34,278 nt of DNA from Sphingomonadales bacterium (lineage in GTDB: Bacteria; Pseudomonadota; Alphaproteobacteria; Sphingomonadales; Sphingomonadaceae): positions 1 to 34,278 of the forward strand of contig JACXVD010000029.1 in the NCBI GenBank assembly GCA_014763545.1, read 5' to 3'. Positions 1 through 7,571 of the stretch are shown piece after piece. Made by a program: the position numbers and the translations under genes. Under the pieces are notes generated by a model that was not told where the DNA came from, ran no database searches, and saw only the letters and a program-made list of their open reading frames with translations. Within the stretch, counting starts at the first letter, position 1; each line of letters begins with the position of its first letter.

Positions 1-70
1 GCCAAGGGTGGAGAACTGTAGCGCAGTCAACCTATTGCAAAAACACGGTTTTTCTACGCCAGAGCTACCC
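1..70. other. Window edge, no gene seen
   Basis: This is the stretch beyond the trmB stop. It contains a small perfect inverted repeat, AAAAAC-ACG-GTTTTT, at about 39-53. The stem is almost all A/T, so it is a poor intrinsic terminator, although it lies just downstream of trmB on the minus strand. A long plus-strand open frame crosses here and runs antisense to trmB; I treat it as a shadow. Confidence 0.3.
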
Positions 71-787
71 TTAAATACGCCTAAATTTCAAGTACCACAC
101 TTCGTGCCCGTACACCGTGCGGGCCTTGTGTTCGTAGCGGGTTTCGCACCAGCCGGACGGGCGCTGCTGCCAGCTTTGCGGGCCTTCTACGAGCCATTCG
201 AACTGGTGGGTGTGGCGGCGCATCACCATCAGCGCGTGGCGCAGGTACACCGCATGGTCGGTGCCGAAACGGAATTCGCCGCCGGGCTTCAGCTTGGCGG
301 CGAACATGTCGACCGGCCCGTCGTTCATCATCCGTCGCTTGGCATGCTTGGCCTTGGGCCATGGGTCGGGATGGAGCAGGTAGAGCATGGTCAGCGCCCC
401 GTCGGGCACGCGGCGCAGCACCTCCAACGCATCGCCGTGGTGGATGCGGACATTGGCGAGGCGCCCGTTGCCCTCATGCCCGTCGCGCACATGGGTCAGC
501 GCCTGGGCCACCCCGTTGACGAACGGCTCCGCGCCGATGAAGCCATGGTCGGGCAGAAGGTCGGCGCGATAGGCGAGGTGTTCGCCACCGCCGAAGCCGA
601 TTTCGAAATGCAGCGGGCGCTCGTCGCCGAACAGGCGCGCGGCGCTCACCGGCCCCTCGTCGGGGACGGCGATCTGCGGCAGCAGCTTGTCGACCAGCTC
701 CTGCTGGCCCTTGCGCAGCGGCTTGCCCTGGCTGCGGCCATAGAGCCGGTTGAGCGTGGTCGGATCGCCGGGTTTGTAAGCGGTCAT
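71..787 (-). CDS. trmB: tRNA (guanine-N7)-methyltransferase TrmB
   Basis: TrmB uses SAM to methylate guanine-46 in the variable loop of many tRNAs. The protein is 238 aa from the ATG at 787, a normal length for the family. The SAM-binding segment FEIGFGGGEH is followed by the family signature LLHPDPWPKAKHAKRR, the TrmB PDPWPK motif. The C-terminal FGTDHAVY segment also fits. A TTG at 823 would add twelve residues (TGAARAANGCA...) that do not look like TrmB, so I prefer the ATG, although neither start has a convincing Shine-Dalgarno. The gene is divergent from the PilZ-like gene at 930 and stands alone in this window. Family assignment is by motif recognition and is secure. Confidence 0.95.
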   Translation of the reverse strand: MTAYKPGDPTTLNRLYGRSQGKPLRKGQQELVDKLLPQIAVPDEGPVSAARLFGDERPLHFEIGFGGGEHLAYRADLLPDHGFIGAEPFVNGVAQALTHVRDGHEGNGRLANVRIHHGDALEVLRRVPDGALTMLYLLHPDPWPKAKHAKRRMMNDGPVDMFAAKLKPGGEFRFGTDHAVYLRHALMVMRRHTHQFEWLVEGPQSWQQRPSGWCETRYEHKARTVYGHEVWYLKFRRI

Positions 788-929
788 GGCGCAGCCATTG
801 GCCGCGCGGGCAGCACCGGTCAACCATGGTCTCGACGCTTGCCCGGAACCTAACGGGCCGTTCGGGCGATCTTAATCTCGAATGCTTAGGATTGATGTTC
901 TGTCGGACGGGAGTTCGAGGAGTAACACG

Positions 930-1211
930 ATGGGTAAGAAGAGCGGTGCGGACAAAAGCGGCGTAATTGCCGCGAGTTGCACCTTGGGGCGCGACACCTT
1001 CCCGGTGAGCGTTTCGCGGCTTTCCAGCGGCGGCTGCCGGGTCGAGGCGGATGAAGACTGGCCGCCCGAGTGCGAATTCCTCCACCTGTCGATTGCCGGC
1101 GGCGTCGAGGTCAACGGCTGCGCCGCGAAGGCGCGCGGGCGAAAGGCCGACATTCGCTTCTTCGGCCAGATCCACCCGGTGGTCGTCGATCAGCTCGCAG
1201 CGGCCGCGTAA
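930..1211 (+). CDS. Small PilZ-like domain protein
   Basis: A 93-aa protein beginning MGKKSGADKSG. The start is fixed by an AGGAG at 918-922, seven bases before the ATG; an in-frame ATG at 882 lacks a comparable site. The segment VSRLSSGGCRVEAD resembles the D/NxSxxG core of PilZ domains, which bind cyclic di-GMP, and the following beta-rich stretch (FLHLSIAGGVEVNG ... DIRFFGQIHPVVVDQL) fits a PilZ barrel. The N-terminal RxxxR arginine motif that contacts c-di-GMP is not evident, so ligand binding is doubtful; sphingomonads carry many such degenerate single-domain PilZ proteins. It is monocistronic, with trmB divergent and a LuxR-type gene 165 bp downstream. Function unknown. Confidence 0.7.
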   Translation: MGKKSGADKSGVIAASCTLGRDTFPVSVSRLSSGGCRVEADEDWPPECEFLHLSIAGGVEVNGCAAKARGRKADIRFFGQIHPVVVDQLAAAA

Positions 1212-1376
1212 CCGGACTGCCGCGCTGATACAGGCGGCCAAACCGGCCTCTGCCCGATAGGCAGGGCGATCGGACGGCCGCCTCGGTGTAGCGCCGCCTC
1301 CCCACGATCAAGCCCGGTATTGCCGTGCCACGCGTACGCGCATCAGGGCCGCTGAGCCCTCGAGACAAGAAATTTG

Positions 1377-2255
1377 ATGTGGACGCGGGCGGGCTCGCTA
1401 TGGTCATTCGGGGCGATGCAGCAAGGCGATCTTACCACTGCCGCGATCGAGTCCCTGAGCGCGAGCGAGCTTGAAATCCTGCGCCTTTTGGCGAGCGGTC
1501 ATACCGCCAAATCGATCGCCCGGCGCCTCGACCGGTCCGAGGCGGCGATCAACGAGCGACTGCGCGATGCGCGGCGCAAGACCGGGGTCGGCAGCAGCCG
1601 CGAATTGGCGCGAATGCTGGCGGCCCGAAAAATCTGGGACAAGAAAATCGATCTGCCCGGCGGCGGCGAAAGCGGAGAAGACGAGGCCGTGCCCCAGGAA
1701 AGGGGCCGTCTTTCCCGCAAAGGAGTGCTCATCATGTTGATGTCCGCAAGTCTCGCCGCAGCTGCAGTTCTCGCCGTCGCATCGCCCAGCCTGCCGTTTA
1801 TCGAGCAAAGCCATCTCGTCGATCCCGAAGGTGCGGCAGGAACCGCCGACGCTTCGCCGCTGGTGGGGCGCTGGTCGCTCGAAACCTCGCGCGTGCCGGA
1901 AGCCGAACGTCCGCAGGCGGTGACCATCGACTTTTCGACCGACGCCGGTCTCAAGTGGACGATGGCGGTGGCCATGACCACGGCTGACGGGACCAGCTTG
2001 CAGAGCACCGCCACCGCGCGGGCCGACGGCAAGCCGGTTGCGGTTGCCGGGAACATGTCCTTCATCGACAGCGCCTCGTTCCGGCGCCCGGCTGCCGGGA
2101 CGCTGGTGGTAACCCTGGGCAAGGGCGGCAAGACCGTGTCGACCCGCATCTACGCCATCTCCCGCGATCGCAAGACGATGACCGAGACGATCGTGTGGCC
2201 CAACCAGTCGCTGCCGCAGCTCGAAACCAATACTTTCGAACGCGCGCCGGGCTGA
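1377..2255 (+). CDS. Membrane-tethered LuxR-type HTH regulator
   Basis: A 292-aa protein from the ATG at 1377 (AAGAA lies just upstream); an ATG at 1416 would give 279 aa and removes a non-conserved-looking leader. Near the N-terminus is a LuxR/GerE-type helix-turn-helix: SASELEILRLLASGHTAKSI, then ARRLDRSEAAINERLRDARRK. A charged linker follows, then one hydrophobic segment (VLIMLMSASLAAAAVLAVA, residues about 117-136), then about 150 residues with a SPLVGRWSLETSR segment, suggesting a small extracytoplasmic beta-rich domain. By inference the DNA-binding head is cytoplasmic and the tail periplasmic, so an envelope signal could control transcription without phosphorylation. No response-regulator receiver domain is present. 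Its targets are unknown. It converges on ctrA across a strong terminator. Confidence 0.8.
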   Translation: MWTRAGSLWSFGAMQQGDLTTAAIESLSASELEILRLLASGHTAKSIARRLDRSEAAINERLRDARRKTGVGSSRELARMLAARKIWDKKIDLPGGGESGEDEAVPQERGRLSRKGVLIMLMSASLAAAAVLAVASPSLPFIEQSHLVDPEGAAGTADASPLVGRWSLETSRVPEAERPQAVTIDFSTDAGLKWTMAVAMTTADGTSLQSTATARADGKPVAVAGNMSFIDSASFRRPAAGTLVVTLGKGGKTVSTRIYAISRDRKTMTETIVWPNQSLPQLETNTFERAPG

Positions 2256-2262
2256 ACGAAAA

Positions 2263-2293
2263 AACGCCCGGAGTGATTGGCACTCCGGGCGTT
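2263..2293. terminator. Bidirectional intrinsic terminator
   Basis: A perfect 13-bp stem, AACGCCCGGAGTG paired with CACTCCGGGCGTT, with the 5-nt loop ATTGG. It starts seven bases after the stop of the LuxR-type gene. An A-run before the left arm gives a U-run on the minus-strand transcript, so it also ends ctrA transcription coming from the right. The plus-strand tail is only weakly T-rich. Confidence 0.9.
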
Positions 2294-2321
2294 CTCGCTG
2301 TTTGCGTATTTTCGAATGGGG

Positions 2322-3017
2322 TCAGGCGGCCTCGGCCTCTTCGCCCGGATCGCGCAGGACATAGCCGCGGCCCCAGACGGTTTCGATATAGTTTTCGCCG
2401 CCGCATGCGTGGCTGAGCTTCTTGCGCAGCTTGCAGATGAAGACGTCGATGATCTTGAGTTCCGGCTCGTCCATCCCGCCGTACAGGTGGTTGAGGAACA
2501 TTTCCTTGGTCAGCGTGGTGCCCTTGCGCAGCGACAGCAGCTCGAGCATCGCATATTCCTTGCCGGTCAGGTGGACGCGGGCGCCGTCGACTTCCACGGT
2601 CTTCGCATCGAGGTTGACCGCCAGCTTGCCGGTGCGGATGACCGACTGGCTGTGGCCCTTGGAACGGCGGACCACTGCGTGGATGCGGGCGACCAGTTCC
2701 TCACGGTGGAACGGCTTGGTCACGTAATCGTCGGCACCGAAGCCGAAGCTGCGGATCTTGCTGTCCATCTCGGAAATGCCGGAAAGAATCAGCACCGGCG
2801 TCTGCACCTTGGCGACGCGCAGCTTTTTGAGCACGTCGTAACCATGCATGTCGGGCAGGTTCAGGTCGAGCAGGATGATGTCGTAATCATACAGCTTGCC
2901 CAGGTCCAAACCTTCCTCGCCAAGGTCCGTCGAATAGACGTTGAAACCCTCGGTGGTCAGCATCAGTTCGATGGCCTTTGCCGTGGTCGGCTCGTCCTCG
3001 ATCAGCAATACGCGCAT
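2322..3017 (-). CDS. ctrA: Cell-cycle response regulator CtrA
   Basis: CtrA is the essential or conditionally important OmpR-type response regulator that controls cell-cycle, motility and replication genes in Alphaproteobacteria. The protein is 231 aa. The receiver domain begins [19 protein letters not shown] and carries the phosphoacceptor D51 in [15 protein letters not shown], with T/K at [13 protein letters not shown]. The winged-helix domain includes [17 protein letters not shown] and [20 protein letters not shown], very close to Caulobacter CtrA. The true start is the ATG at 3017, preceded by AAAGGGGGA; upstream in-frame codons encode junk. It lies downstream of rpoN on the same strand, but the 228-bp gap holds its own regulatory region. 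The gene converges with the LuxR-type gene. Confidence 0.97.
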   Translation of the reverse strand: MRVLLIEDEPTTAKAIELMLTTEGFNVYSTDLGEEGLDLGKLYDYDIILLDLNLPDMHGYDVLKKLRVAKVQTPVLILSGISEMDSKIRSFGFGADDYVTKPFHREELVARIHAVVRRSKGHSQSVIRTGKLAVNLDAKTVEVDGARVHLTGKEYAMLELLSLRKGTTLTKEMFLNHLYGGMDEPELKIIDVFICKLRKKLSHACGGENYIETVWGRGYVLRDPGEEAEAA

Positions 3018-3160
3018 GGGATAGTCCCCCTTTGCCCCGAAACCCAGTCGGTAACGCCTGTGAAATAGGTGTTGACCGCGATTAACCACAAAACATCTGA
3101 ACGAAAAAGGTTAACGCCGGGTAAAGAGCGTTGAGCGTTTGTGTCTGAGTCTTTCTGGTA
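3018..3160 (-). promoter_or_regulatory. ctrA upstream region with GANTC and TTAA half-sites
   Basis: This AT-richer stretch upstream of ctrA has one GAGTC (GANTC, the CcrM methylation site) at 3147-3151, about 130 bp from the start codon. It also has two TTAA(C) half-sites, at 3082-3085 and 3111-3114, that resemble halves of the CtrA box TTAA-N7-TTAA. In Caulobacter the ctrA P1 promoter is controlled by a GANTC site and by CtrA itself, so an analogous arrangement is plausible here. No clean -35/-10 pair was fixed. Confidence 0.5.
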
Positions 3161-3245
3161 ACAGTTCGTTATCCATCCGCACCGGCATCCGCAGGGTGCA
3201 TCCTCGCCGCTGTCGCTCGCTTTCGGCGAGCCAGGCCTGCCCGGC

Positions 3246-4724
3246 CTACAACCCGCGCATCTTCTTCTGGCGCCGCCGCTGCACGCTGGAGCCGATGCCC
3301 ATCGCCTCGCGGTATTTGGCGACGGTGCGGCGGGCGAGGTCGAAGCCTTCTGCCTTGAGCAGGTCGACCAGCGTATCGTCGGAGAGGATCTTCTTCGCAT
3401 CTTCCCCGTCGATCAGCGCCTTGATCCGCGCCTTTACCGCTTCGGAGGATGCACCCTCGCCATCTGCCGAACCGACGCCCGAGGTGAAGAAATACTTCAA
3501 TTCGAAGGTGCCGCGCTCGCAGTGGAGATATTTGTTGCTGGTCACCCGGCTGACGGTGCTTTCATGCATCTCGATCGCTTCGGCCACTGCCTTGAGCGTC
3601 AGCGGCTTGAGGTCGGAGACGCCGCGGCGGAAGAACCCGTCCTGCTGCTTCACGATTTCGGCGGCGACTTTCAGGATGGTCTTCTGCCGCTGGTCGATCG
3701 CCTTGATCAGCCAGTTGGCATCGGCCAGCTTCTCGCGCAGCCAGCCGCGCGCCTCCTTGCCCGCGCAGCCGTGCCGCAGTTCGAGATAATAGCTGCGGTT
3801 GACCACCAGGCGCGGCAGGGTCGCTTCGTTGAGCGCAATGTCCCATCCGCCGCCGCGCGCCGGCGCCAGCAGGATATCGGGGACCACCGCCGCAGCCTCG
3901 CCCCCGCCGAAACGCAGCCCCGGCTTGGGGTCGTAGCCGCGCAATTCGGCAAGCATGTCCGCAAAATCCTCGTCATCGACATCGCACATCCGCTTGAGCC
4001 GCGCGAAGTCGCCGCGCGCGACGAGGTCGAGGTTATCGATCAGCCGCGCCATGCACGGATCGTAGCGGTTGGCCTCTTTCGCCTGCAGCGCGATGCATTC
4101 GGCAAGGCTGCGTGCGCCCACCCCGGTGGGATCGAGCGACTGGACCAGTTCCAGCGCATCCTCCGCTTCGGCCAGTGACACGCCCAGTTCGCCCGCGATT
4201 TCGCGCAGGTCCACGGGGAGGTAGCCAGCCTCGTCGAGCAAGCCGATGATATGCAGCGCCGCCGCCAGCTCGCCATCGGAATAGGCGAGGCTGCCGGCTT
4301 GCCGCGCAAGATGTTCGGCCAGCGAAAGCTCGCCTTCGCCGCGCTCGTCGATGCCGGGGCCGTCCTCGCCGCCTGTCATGCTGCCAGCCCGGCCCCAGTC
4401 GCCGGTGTCACGGTCGCCGGTGTCACGGTCGCTGTCGATGGCGCTGGGGTCGATGTCGAGCGGACGATCCTCGCCCCCGCGTCCTTCCGCGATCAGCGCA
4501 TCGGCGCCCTGTTCCTCGCGCGCGGCGAGGGACATCGTGTCGGGCTCGCCCGCATCGCGCGATACCTCGCCCAATTCGAGCAACGGATTGGCTTCCAACG
4601 CTTCGCCGATGAATGCCTCGATCTCGAGGTTGGACAGCGCCAGCAGCTTGATTGCCTGCTGGAGCTGGGGTGTCATCACCAGCGATTGCGATTGCCTGAG
4701 GTCTAGGCGGGGGCCGAGGGCCAT
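3246..4724 (-). CDS. rpoN: RNA polymerase sigma-54 factor RpoN
   Basis: Sigma-54 directs RNA polymerase to -24/-12 promoters and needs AAA+ activators. The protein is 492 aa, a usual length. The N-terminal activator-contact region is glutamine/leucine-rich (LDLRQSQSLVMTPQLQQAIK). An acidic region II at about residues 50-125 includes a short repeat (DRDTGDRDTGD). The core-binding region follows. A helix-turn-helix at about 375-400 reads LKAVAEAIEMHESTVSRVTS. The diagnostic RpoN box ARRTVAKYRE sits at about 464-473. It lies 26 bp downstream of lptB, the common proteobacterial lptB-rpoN order. The usual downstream hpf gene is absent; ctrA follows instead. No sigma-54 activator is in the window. 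Confidence 0.97.
   Translation of the reverse strand: MALGPRLDLRQSQSLVMTPQLQQAIKLLALSNLEIEAFIGEALEANPLLELGEVSRDAGEPDTMSLAAREEQGADALIAEGRGGEDRPLDIDPSAIDSDRDTGDRDTGDWGRAGSMTGGEDGPGIDERGEGELSLAEHLARQAGSLAYSDGELAAALHIIGLLDEAGYLPVDLREIAGELGVSLAEAEDALELVQSLDPTGVGARSLAECIALQAKEANRYDPCMARLIDNLDLVARGDFARLKRMCDVDDEDFADMLAELRGYDPKPGLRFGGGEAAAVVPDILLAPARGGGWDIALNEATLPRLVVNRSYYLELRHGCAGKEARGWLREKLADANWLIKAIDQRQKTILKVAAEIVKQQDGFFRRGVSDLKPLTLKAVAEAIEMHESTVSRVTSNKYLHCERGTFELKYFFTSGVGSADGEGASSEAVKARIKALIDGEDAKKILSDDTLVDLLKAEGFDLARRTVAKYREAMGIGSSVQRRRQKKMRGL
4398..4432. repeat. 15-bp tandem repeat inside rpoN
   Basis: Two perfect 15-bp units (GTCGCCGGTGTCACG) at 4398-4412 and 4413-4427 plus a partial third. 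They encode the in-frame DRDTG repeat in the acidic, non-conserved region II of sigma-54. The repeat length is a multiple of three, so copy-number change would not break the frame. Confidence 0.8.
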
Positions 4725-4750
4725 GATCTGCTAGCCCGGGCGACGACCCG

Positions 4751-5554
4751 TCACAGCGTAAAGCCTTCGCCGAGATACAGCCGCCGCACGTTCTCGTCGG
4801 CCACCAGGGCTTGCGGCGTCCCTGCGAACAGCACCTGCCCACCGTAGATGATGCAGGCCCGGTCGACGATGTCGAGCGTTTCACGCACATTGTGGTCGGT
4901 GATCAGCACGCCGATGCCGCGCTGCTTGAGGTCTTTGACGAGGTCGCGAATGTCGCTGATCGACAGCGGGTCGATCCCGGCGAAGGGTTCGTCGAGCAGC
5001 ATGATCGAAGGCTTGGCCGCCAGCGCGCGGGCGATTTCGCAGCGCCGCCGTTCACCGCCCGACAGCGCCATGGCGGGCGAGGAGCGCAGGCGTTCGATAT
5101 GGAATTCCTCGAGCAGCCGTTCGAGTTCCTGCGCGCGGACATGCTTGTCGGGCTCGACCAGTTCGAGCACGCAATTGATGTTCTGTTCCACAGTCATCCC
5201 GCGGAAGATGCTGGTTTCCTGCGGCAGGTAACCCAGGCCCAGGATCGCGCGGCGATACATCGGCAGGCGGGTGACATCGACCCCGTCCATCAGGATGCGC
5301 CCGGCATCGGGCCGCACCAACCCCATGATCGAATAGAAACAGGTGGTCTTGCCCGCGCCATTGGGGCCGAGCAGGCCGAGCACTTCGCCCTTGCCGACGG
5401 TGAGCGAGATGTCGGTCAGAACCGCCCGCTTGTCATAGCTCTTGGCGATCGAAATCACCTCCAGCCCGCCCTGCGGGATCGGCTGGCTGGCGCTCATCGC
5501 GGCGGCGGAATCCGCGGTGGGGGCGGGGCTCTCGCTATCGGCAAGTGTCGTCAT
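4751..5554 (-). CDS. lptB: LPS export ABC transporter ATP-binding protein LptB
   Basis: LptB is the cytoplasmic ATPase that, with LptFG, powers lipopolysaccharide extraction to the outer membrane. From the ATG at 5554 it is 267 aa, slightly longer than the roughly 240-aa family because of an alanine/serine-rich N-terminal tail; an ATG at 5497 or a GTG at 5572 are alternative starts, none with a clear Shine-Dalgarno. Walker A is GPNGAGKTT (residues 63-71), the Q-loop is YLPQE, the ABC signature is LSGGERRR, Walker B is IMLLDEPFAGID and the H-loop is ITDHNVRET. These match LptB closely. rpoN follows after 26 bp. lptA and lptC, which often precede lptB, are not here: the next gene upstream is on the other strand. 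Confidence 0.95.
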   Translation of the reverse strand: MTTLADSESPAPTADSAAAMSASQPIPQGGLEVISIAKSYDKRAVLTDISLTVGKGEVLGLLGPNGAGKTTCFYSIMGLVRPDAGRILMDGVDVTRLPMYRRAILGLGYLPQETSIFRGMTVEQNINCVLELVEPDKHVRAQELERLLEEFHIERLRSSPAMALSGGERRRCEIARALAAKPSIMLLDEPFAGIDPLSISDIRDLVKDLKQRGIGVLITDHNVRETLDIVDRACIIYGGQVLFAGTPQALVADENVRRLYLGEGFTL

Positions 5555-5607
5555 CGCCGCGAGCTTTAGCACCGCGTGGCGAGCTTTGAACCCCGAATTT
5601 CCTGCTT

Positions 5608-5622
5608 GGCACGATTCGTGCC
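5608..5622. promoter_or_regulatory. Perfect palindrome, possible operator
   Basis: GGCACGATTCGTGCC is a perfect 7-1-7 inverted repeat in the divergent gap between lptB and the small membrane protein. A related half-site, GCACGATT, recurs about 50 bp further on (near 5660). The location between divergent starts suggests a repressor site. The binding protein is unknown. Confidence 0.4.
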
Positions 5623-5744
5623 TAATCCCGGCTGAATGCGCCAGCGTGAATGGCAGCGGGCACGATTGTTACCGGGGTTGATCGCGTGACGCAGTTTTGA
5701 AATACTGCCGGCCAGAAGAGGGGCAAAAAAGGGGAGCCGGAGTC

Positions 5745-6131
5745 GTGGTAGAAACCATGCACAAGCGGGAACATGCCGCACATCACGCCGCGCAGGGGGC
5801 GCGGCAGCTCGATTGGCGCCGCAAGATGAGCGACAATGTCGCCTATGCCCTGCTGATCTATACCGCGCTGAATATTTTCGTGGTCATCCACGCGCTGAAG
5901 GGCGGCGGTTCGTCGCTGCTGCCCTATTTCGCGCTGATCGTGCTCGTCGCCGCGATCATTCCCGCCTGCCGCTGGTTCGAAGCGCGCTGGCAGGTGCTGG
6001 ACGACGATCACGCGGCCGACCCGGCGCTGCGCGGCAATTTCCGACATGACCAGCTGTGGCTGTGGATCACGGCGATCGGCCTGCCTTTCCTGCTCACCGG
6101 CCTGTTCAAGGCGATCGCGCTCGCGTTCTAG
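5745..6131 (+). CDS. Small membrane protein, three predicted helices
   Basis: Not recognised as a named family. The GTG at 5745 gives 128 aa, with AGGGGAG nine bases upstream; an ATG at 5757 gives 124 aa. A basic, histidine-rich N-terminus (HKREHAAHHAAQ) precedes three hydrophobic segments: VAYALLIYTALNIFVVIHAL, LLPYFALIVLVAAIIPACRWF shortened here to LLPYFALIVLVAAIIPAC, and LWLWITAIGLPFLLTGLFKA. A short acidic loop lies between the second and third. It is divergent from lptB and 92 bp upstream of pmbA on the same strand, so it may have its own promoter. No function can be assigned from sequence. Confidence 0.7.
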   Translation: MVETMHKREHAAHHAAQGARQLDWRRKMSDNVAYALLIYTALNIFVVIHALKGGGSSLLPYFALIVLVAAIIPACRWFEARWQVLDDDHAADPALRGNFRHDQLWLWITAIGLPFLLTGLFKAIALAF

Positions 6132-6223
6132 GCGGTTTCGCTCGCGTCCGATCCCGTGTGCCCATTGCCGAGCGGGGGTATTGTCCCTAGCTCGGGAGCC
6201 ATGACGCATGCCGGAGCCTCCCG

Positions 6224-7570
6224 ATGATCGACGCCGCTACCGCGCAGGATCGCTGCGCCCAGCTGATCGAGGCGGCCCGCCGCGCCGGGGCTGACGAATG
6301 CGACGCCATGGCGCGCGCGCAAAGTTCCGAAGGGATCGGCGTGCGGCTGGGCAAGCTGGAAGATGTCGAGCGTTCGGAAAGCGATGAAGTGGCGCTGCGC
6401 GTCTTCGTCGGGCGGCGCTGCGCCTCGATCCAGACGAGCGATTTCTCTCCCGCCGCCATGCAGGAACTGGCCGAACGGGCGGTGGCGATGGCGCGGTTGG
6501 CGCCGGAAGATCCCTATGCCGGGATCGCCGAGCCGGACGAGCTGGCGCGCGGCCCCTGGCCCGATCTCGAACTCGAGGACGCCAGCGAGCCTACACCCGA
6601 AATCCTGCGCGCCCGCGCGCTGGAGGCGGAAGATGCCGCCCGCGCCGTGGCGGGGGTGACCAACAGCGAAGGCGGCAGCGCCTCCTTCACGCGCTCGGTG
6701 GCGGCGCTGGTTGCCAGCAACGGTTTCTCGGGCGGCTATGCGGCGACTACCCATGCCACCAGCGCCAGCGTGATCGCGGGCGAGGGCGCGGGGATGCAGC
6801 GCGATTACGGCTGGCGCAGCGCGCGCTATGCCGCCGACTTGCTGCCTGCCGGGGAAATCGGCCGACTTGCGGGCGAACGCGCGGTGGCGCGGCTCGACCC
6901 CGCAGGCCTGCCCAGCGGGCGAATGAGCGTGGTGTTCGATCCGCGCGTTTCGGGCGGGCTCGTCGGCCATCTCGTCGGCGCCATGGCGGGCAGCGCCATC
7001 GCCCGCAAGGCGAGCTTCCTGCTCGGCAAGCTGGACGAGGAACTGTTCCCCGCAGACATCGAGATCCTCGACGATCCGCTGCAAAGGCGCGGCTTGCGTT
7101 CGCGCCCCTTCGATGGCGAGGGCCTGCCGGTCGCAGCGCGGGCGCTGGTGCAGGGGGGGCGGCTGACCGGCTGGCTGACCAACCTCGCCGCCGCGCGCCA
7201 GCTTGGCGTTGCCCCCACGGGCCACGGCGCGCGGGGCGGCGGCGGATCGCCGGGCATCGCCAGCAACAATGTCCACATGGCTGCTGGCACCCTGTCGCGC
7301 GAGGAGCTGATCGCCGATATTGCCGACGGTGTGCTGGTGACCGAATTGATCGGCCACGGCGTCAACGCGGTGACCGGGGATTATAGCCGGGGCGCGTCCG
7401 GATTTCGCATCATCGGCGGCGAGATCGCCGGGCCGGTGGCCGAATTCACCATCGCGGGCAATCTGCTCGACATGTTCGCCCGGATGACGCCGGCGAATGA
7501 TCTCGCAATGCACCGGGCGATCAACGCGCCGACGCTGCGTGTCGAAGGCATGACGATCGCGGGGGGATAA
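6224..7570 (+). CDS. pmbA: TldE/PmbA-type metalloprotease subunit
   Basis: A 448-aa protein of the TldD/PmbA family. TldD and TldE (PmbA) form a heterodimeric protease that processes modified peptides such as microcin B17 and degrades the antitoxin CcdA; TldD carries the zinc HExxxH site and TldE lacks it. Here no HExxxH is seen, and the segments GHGVNAVTGDYSRGASGF and EIAGPVAEFTIAGNLLDMF are typical of PmbA. The start ATG at 6224 has GGAG about nine bases upstream. It is separated by one base from the BON-MscS gene, so the two are very likely cotranscribed. The tldD partner is not in this window. Confidence 0.93.
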   Translation: MIDAATAQDRCAQLIEAARRAGADECDAMARAQSSEGIGVRLGKLEDVERSESDEVALRVFVGRRCASIQTSDFSPAAMQELAERAVAMARLAPEDPYAGIAEPDELARGPWPDLELEDASEPTPEILRARALEAEDAARAVAGVTNSEGGSASFTRSVAALVASNGFSGGYAATTHATSASVIAGEGAGMQRDYGWRSARYAADLLPAGEIGRLAGERAVARLDPAGLPSGRMSVVFDPRVSGGLVGHLVGAMAGSAIARKASFLLGKLDEELFPADIEILDDPLQRRGLRSRPFDGEGLPVAARALVQGGRLTGWLTNLAAARQLGVAPTGHGARGGGGSPGIASNNVHMAAGTLSREELIADIADGVLVTELIGHGVNAVTGDYSRGASGFRIIGGEIAGPVAEFTIAGNLLDMFARMTPANDLAMHRAINAPTLRVEGMTIAGG

Positions 7571-7571
7571 G

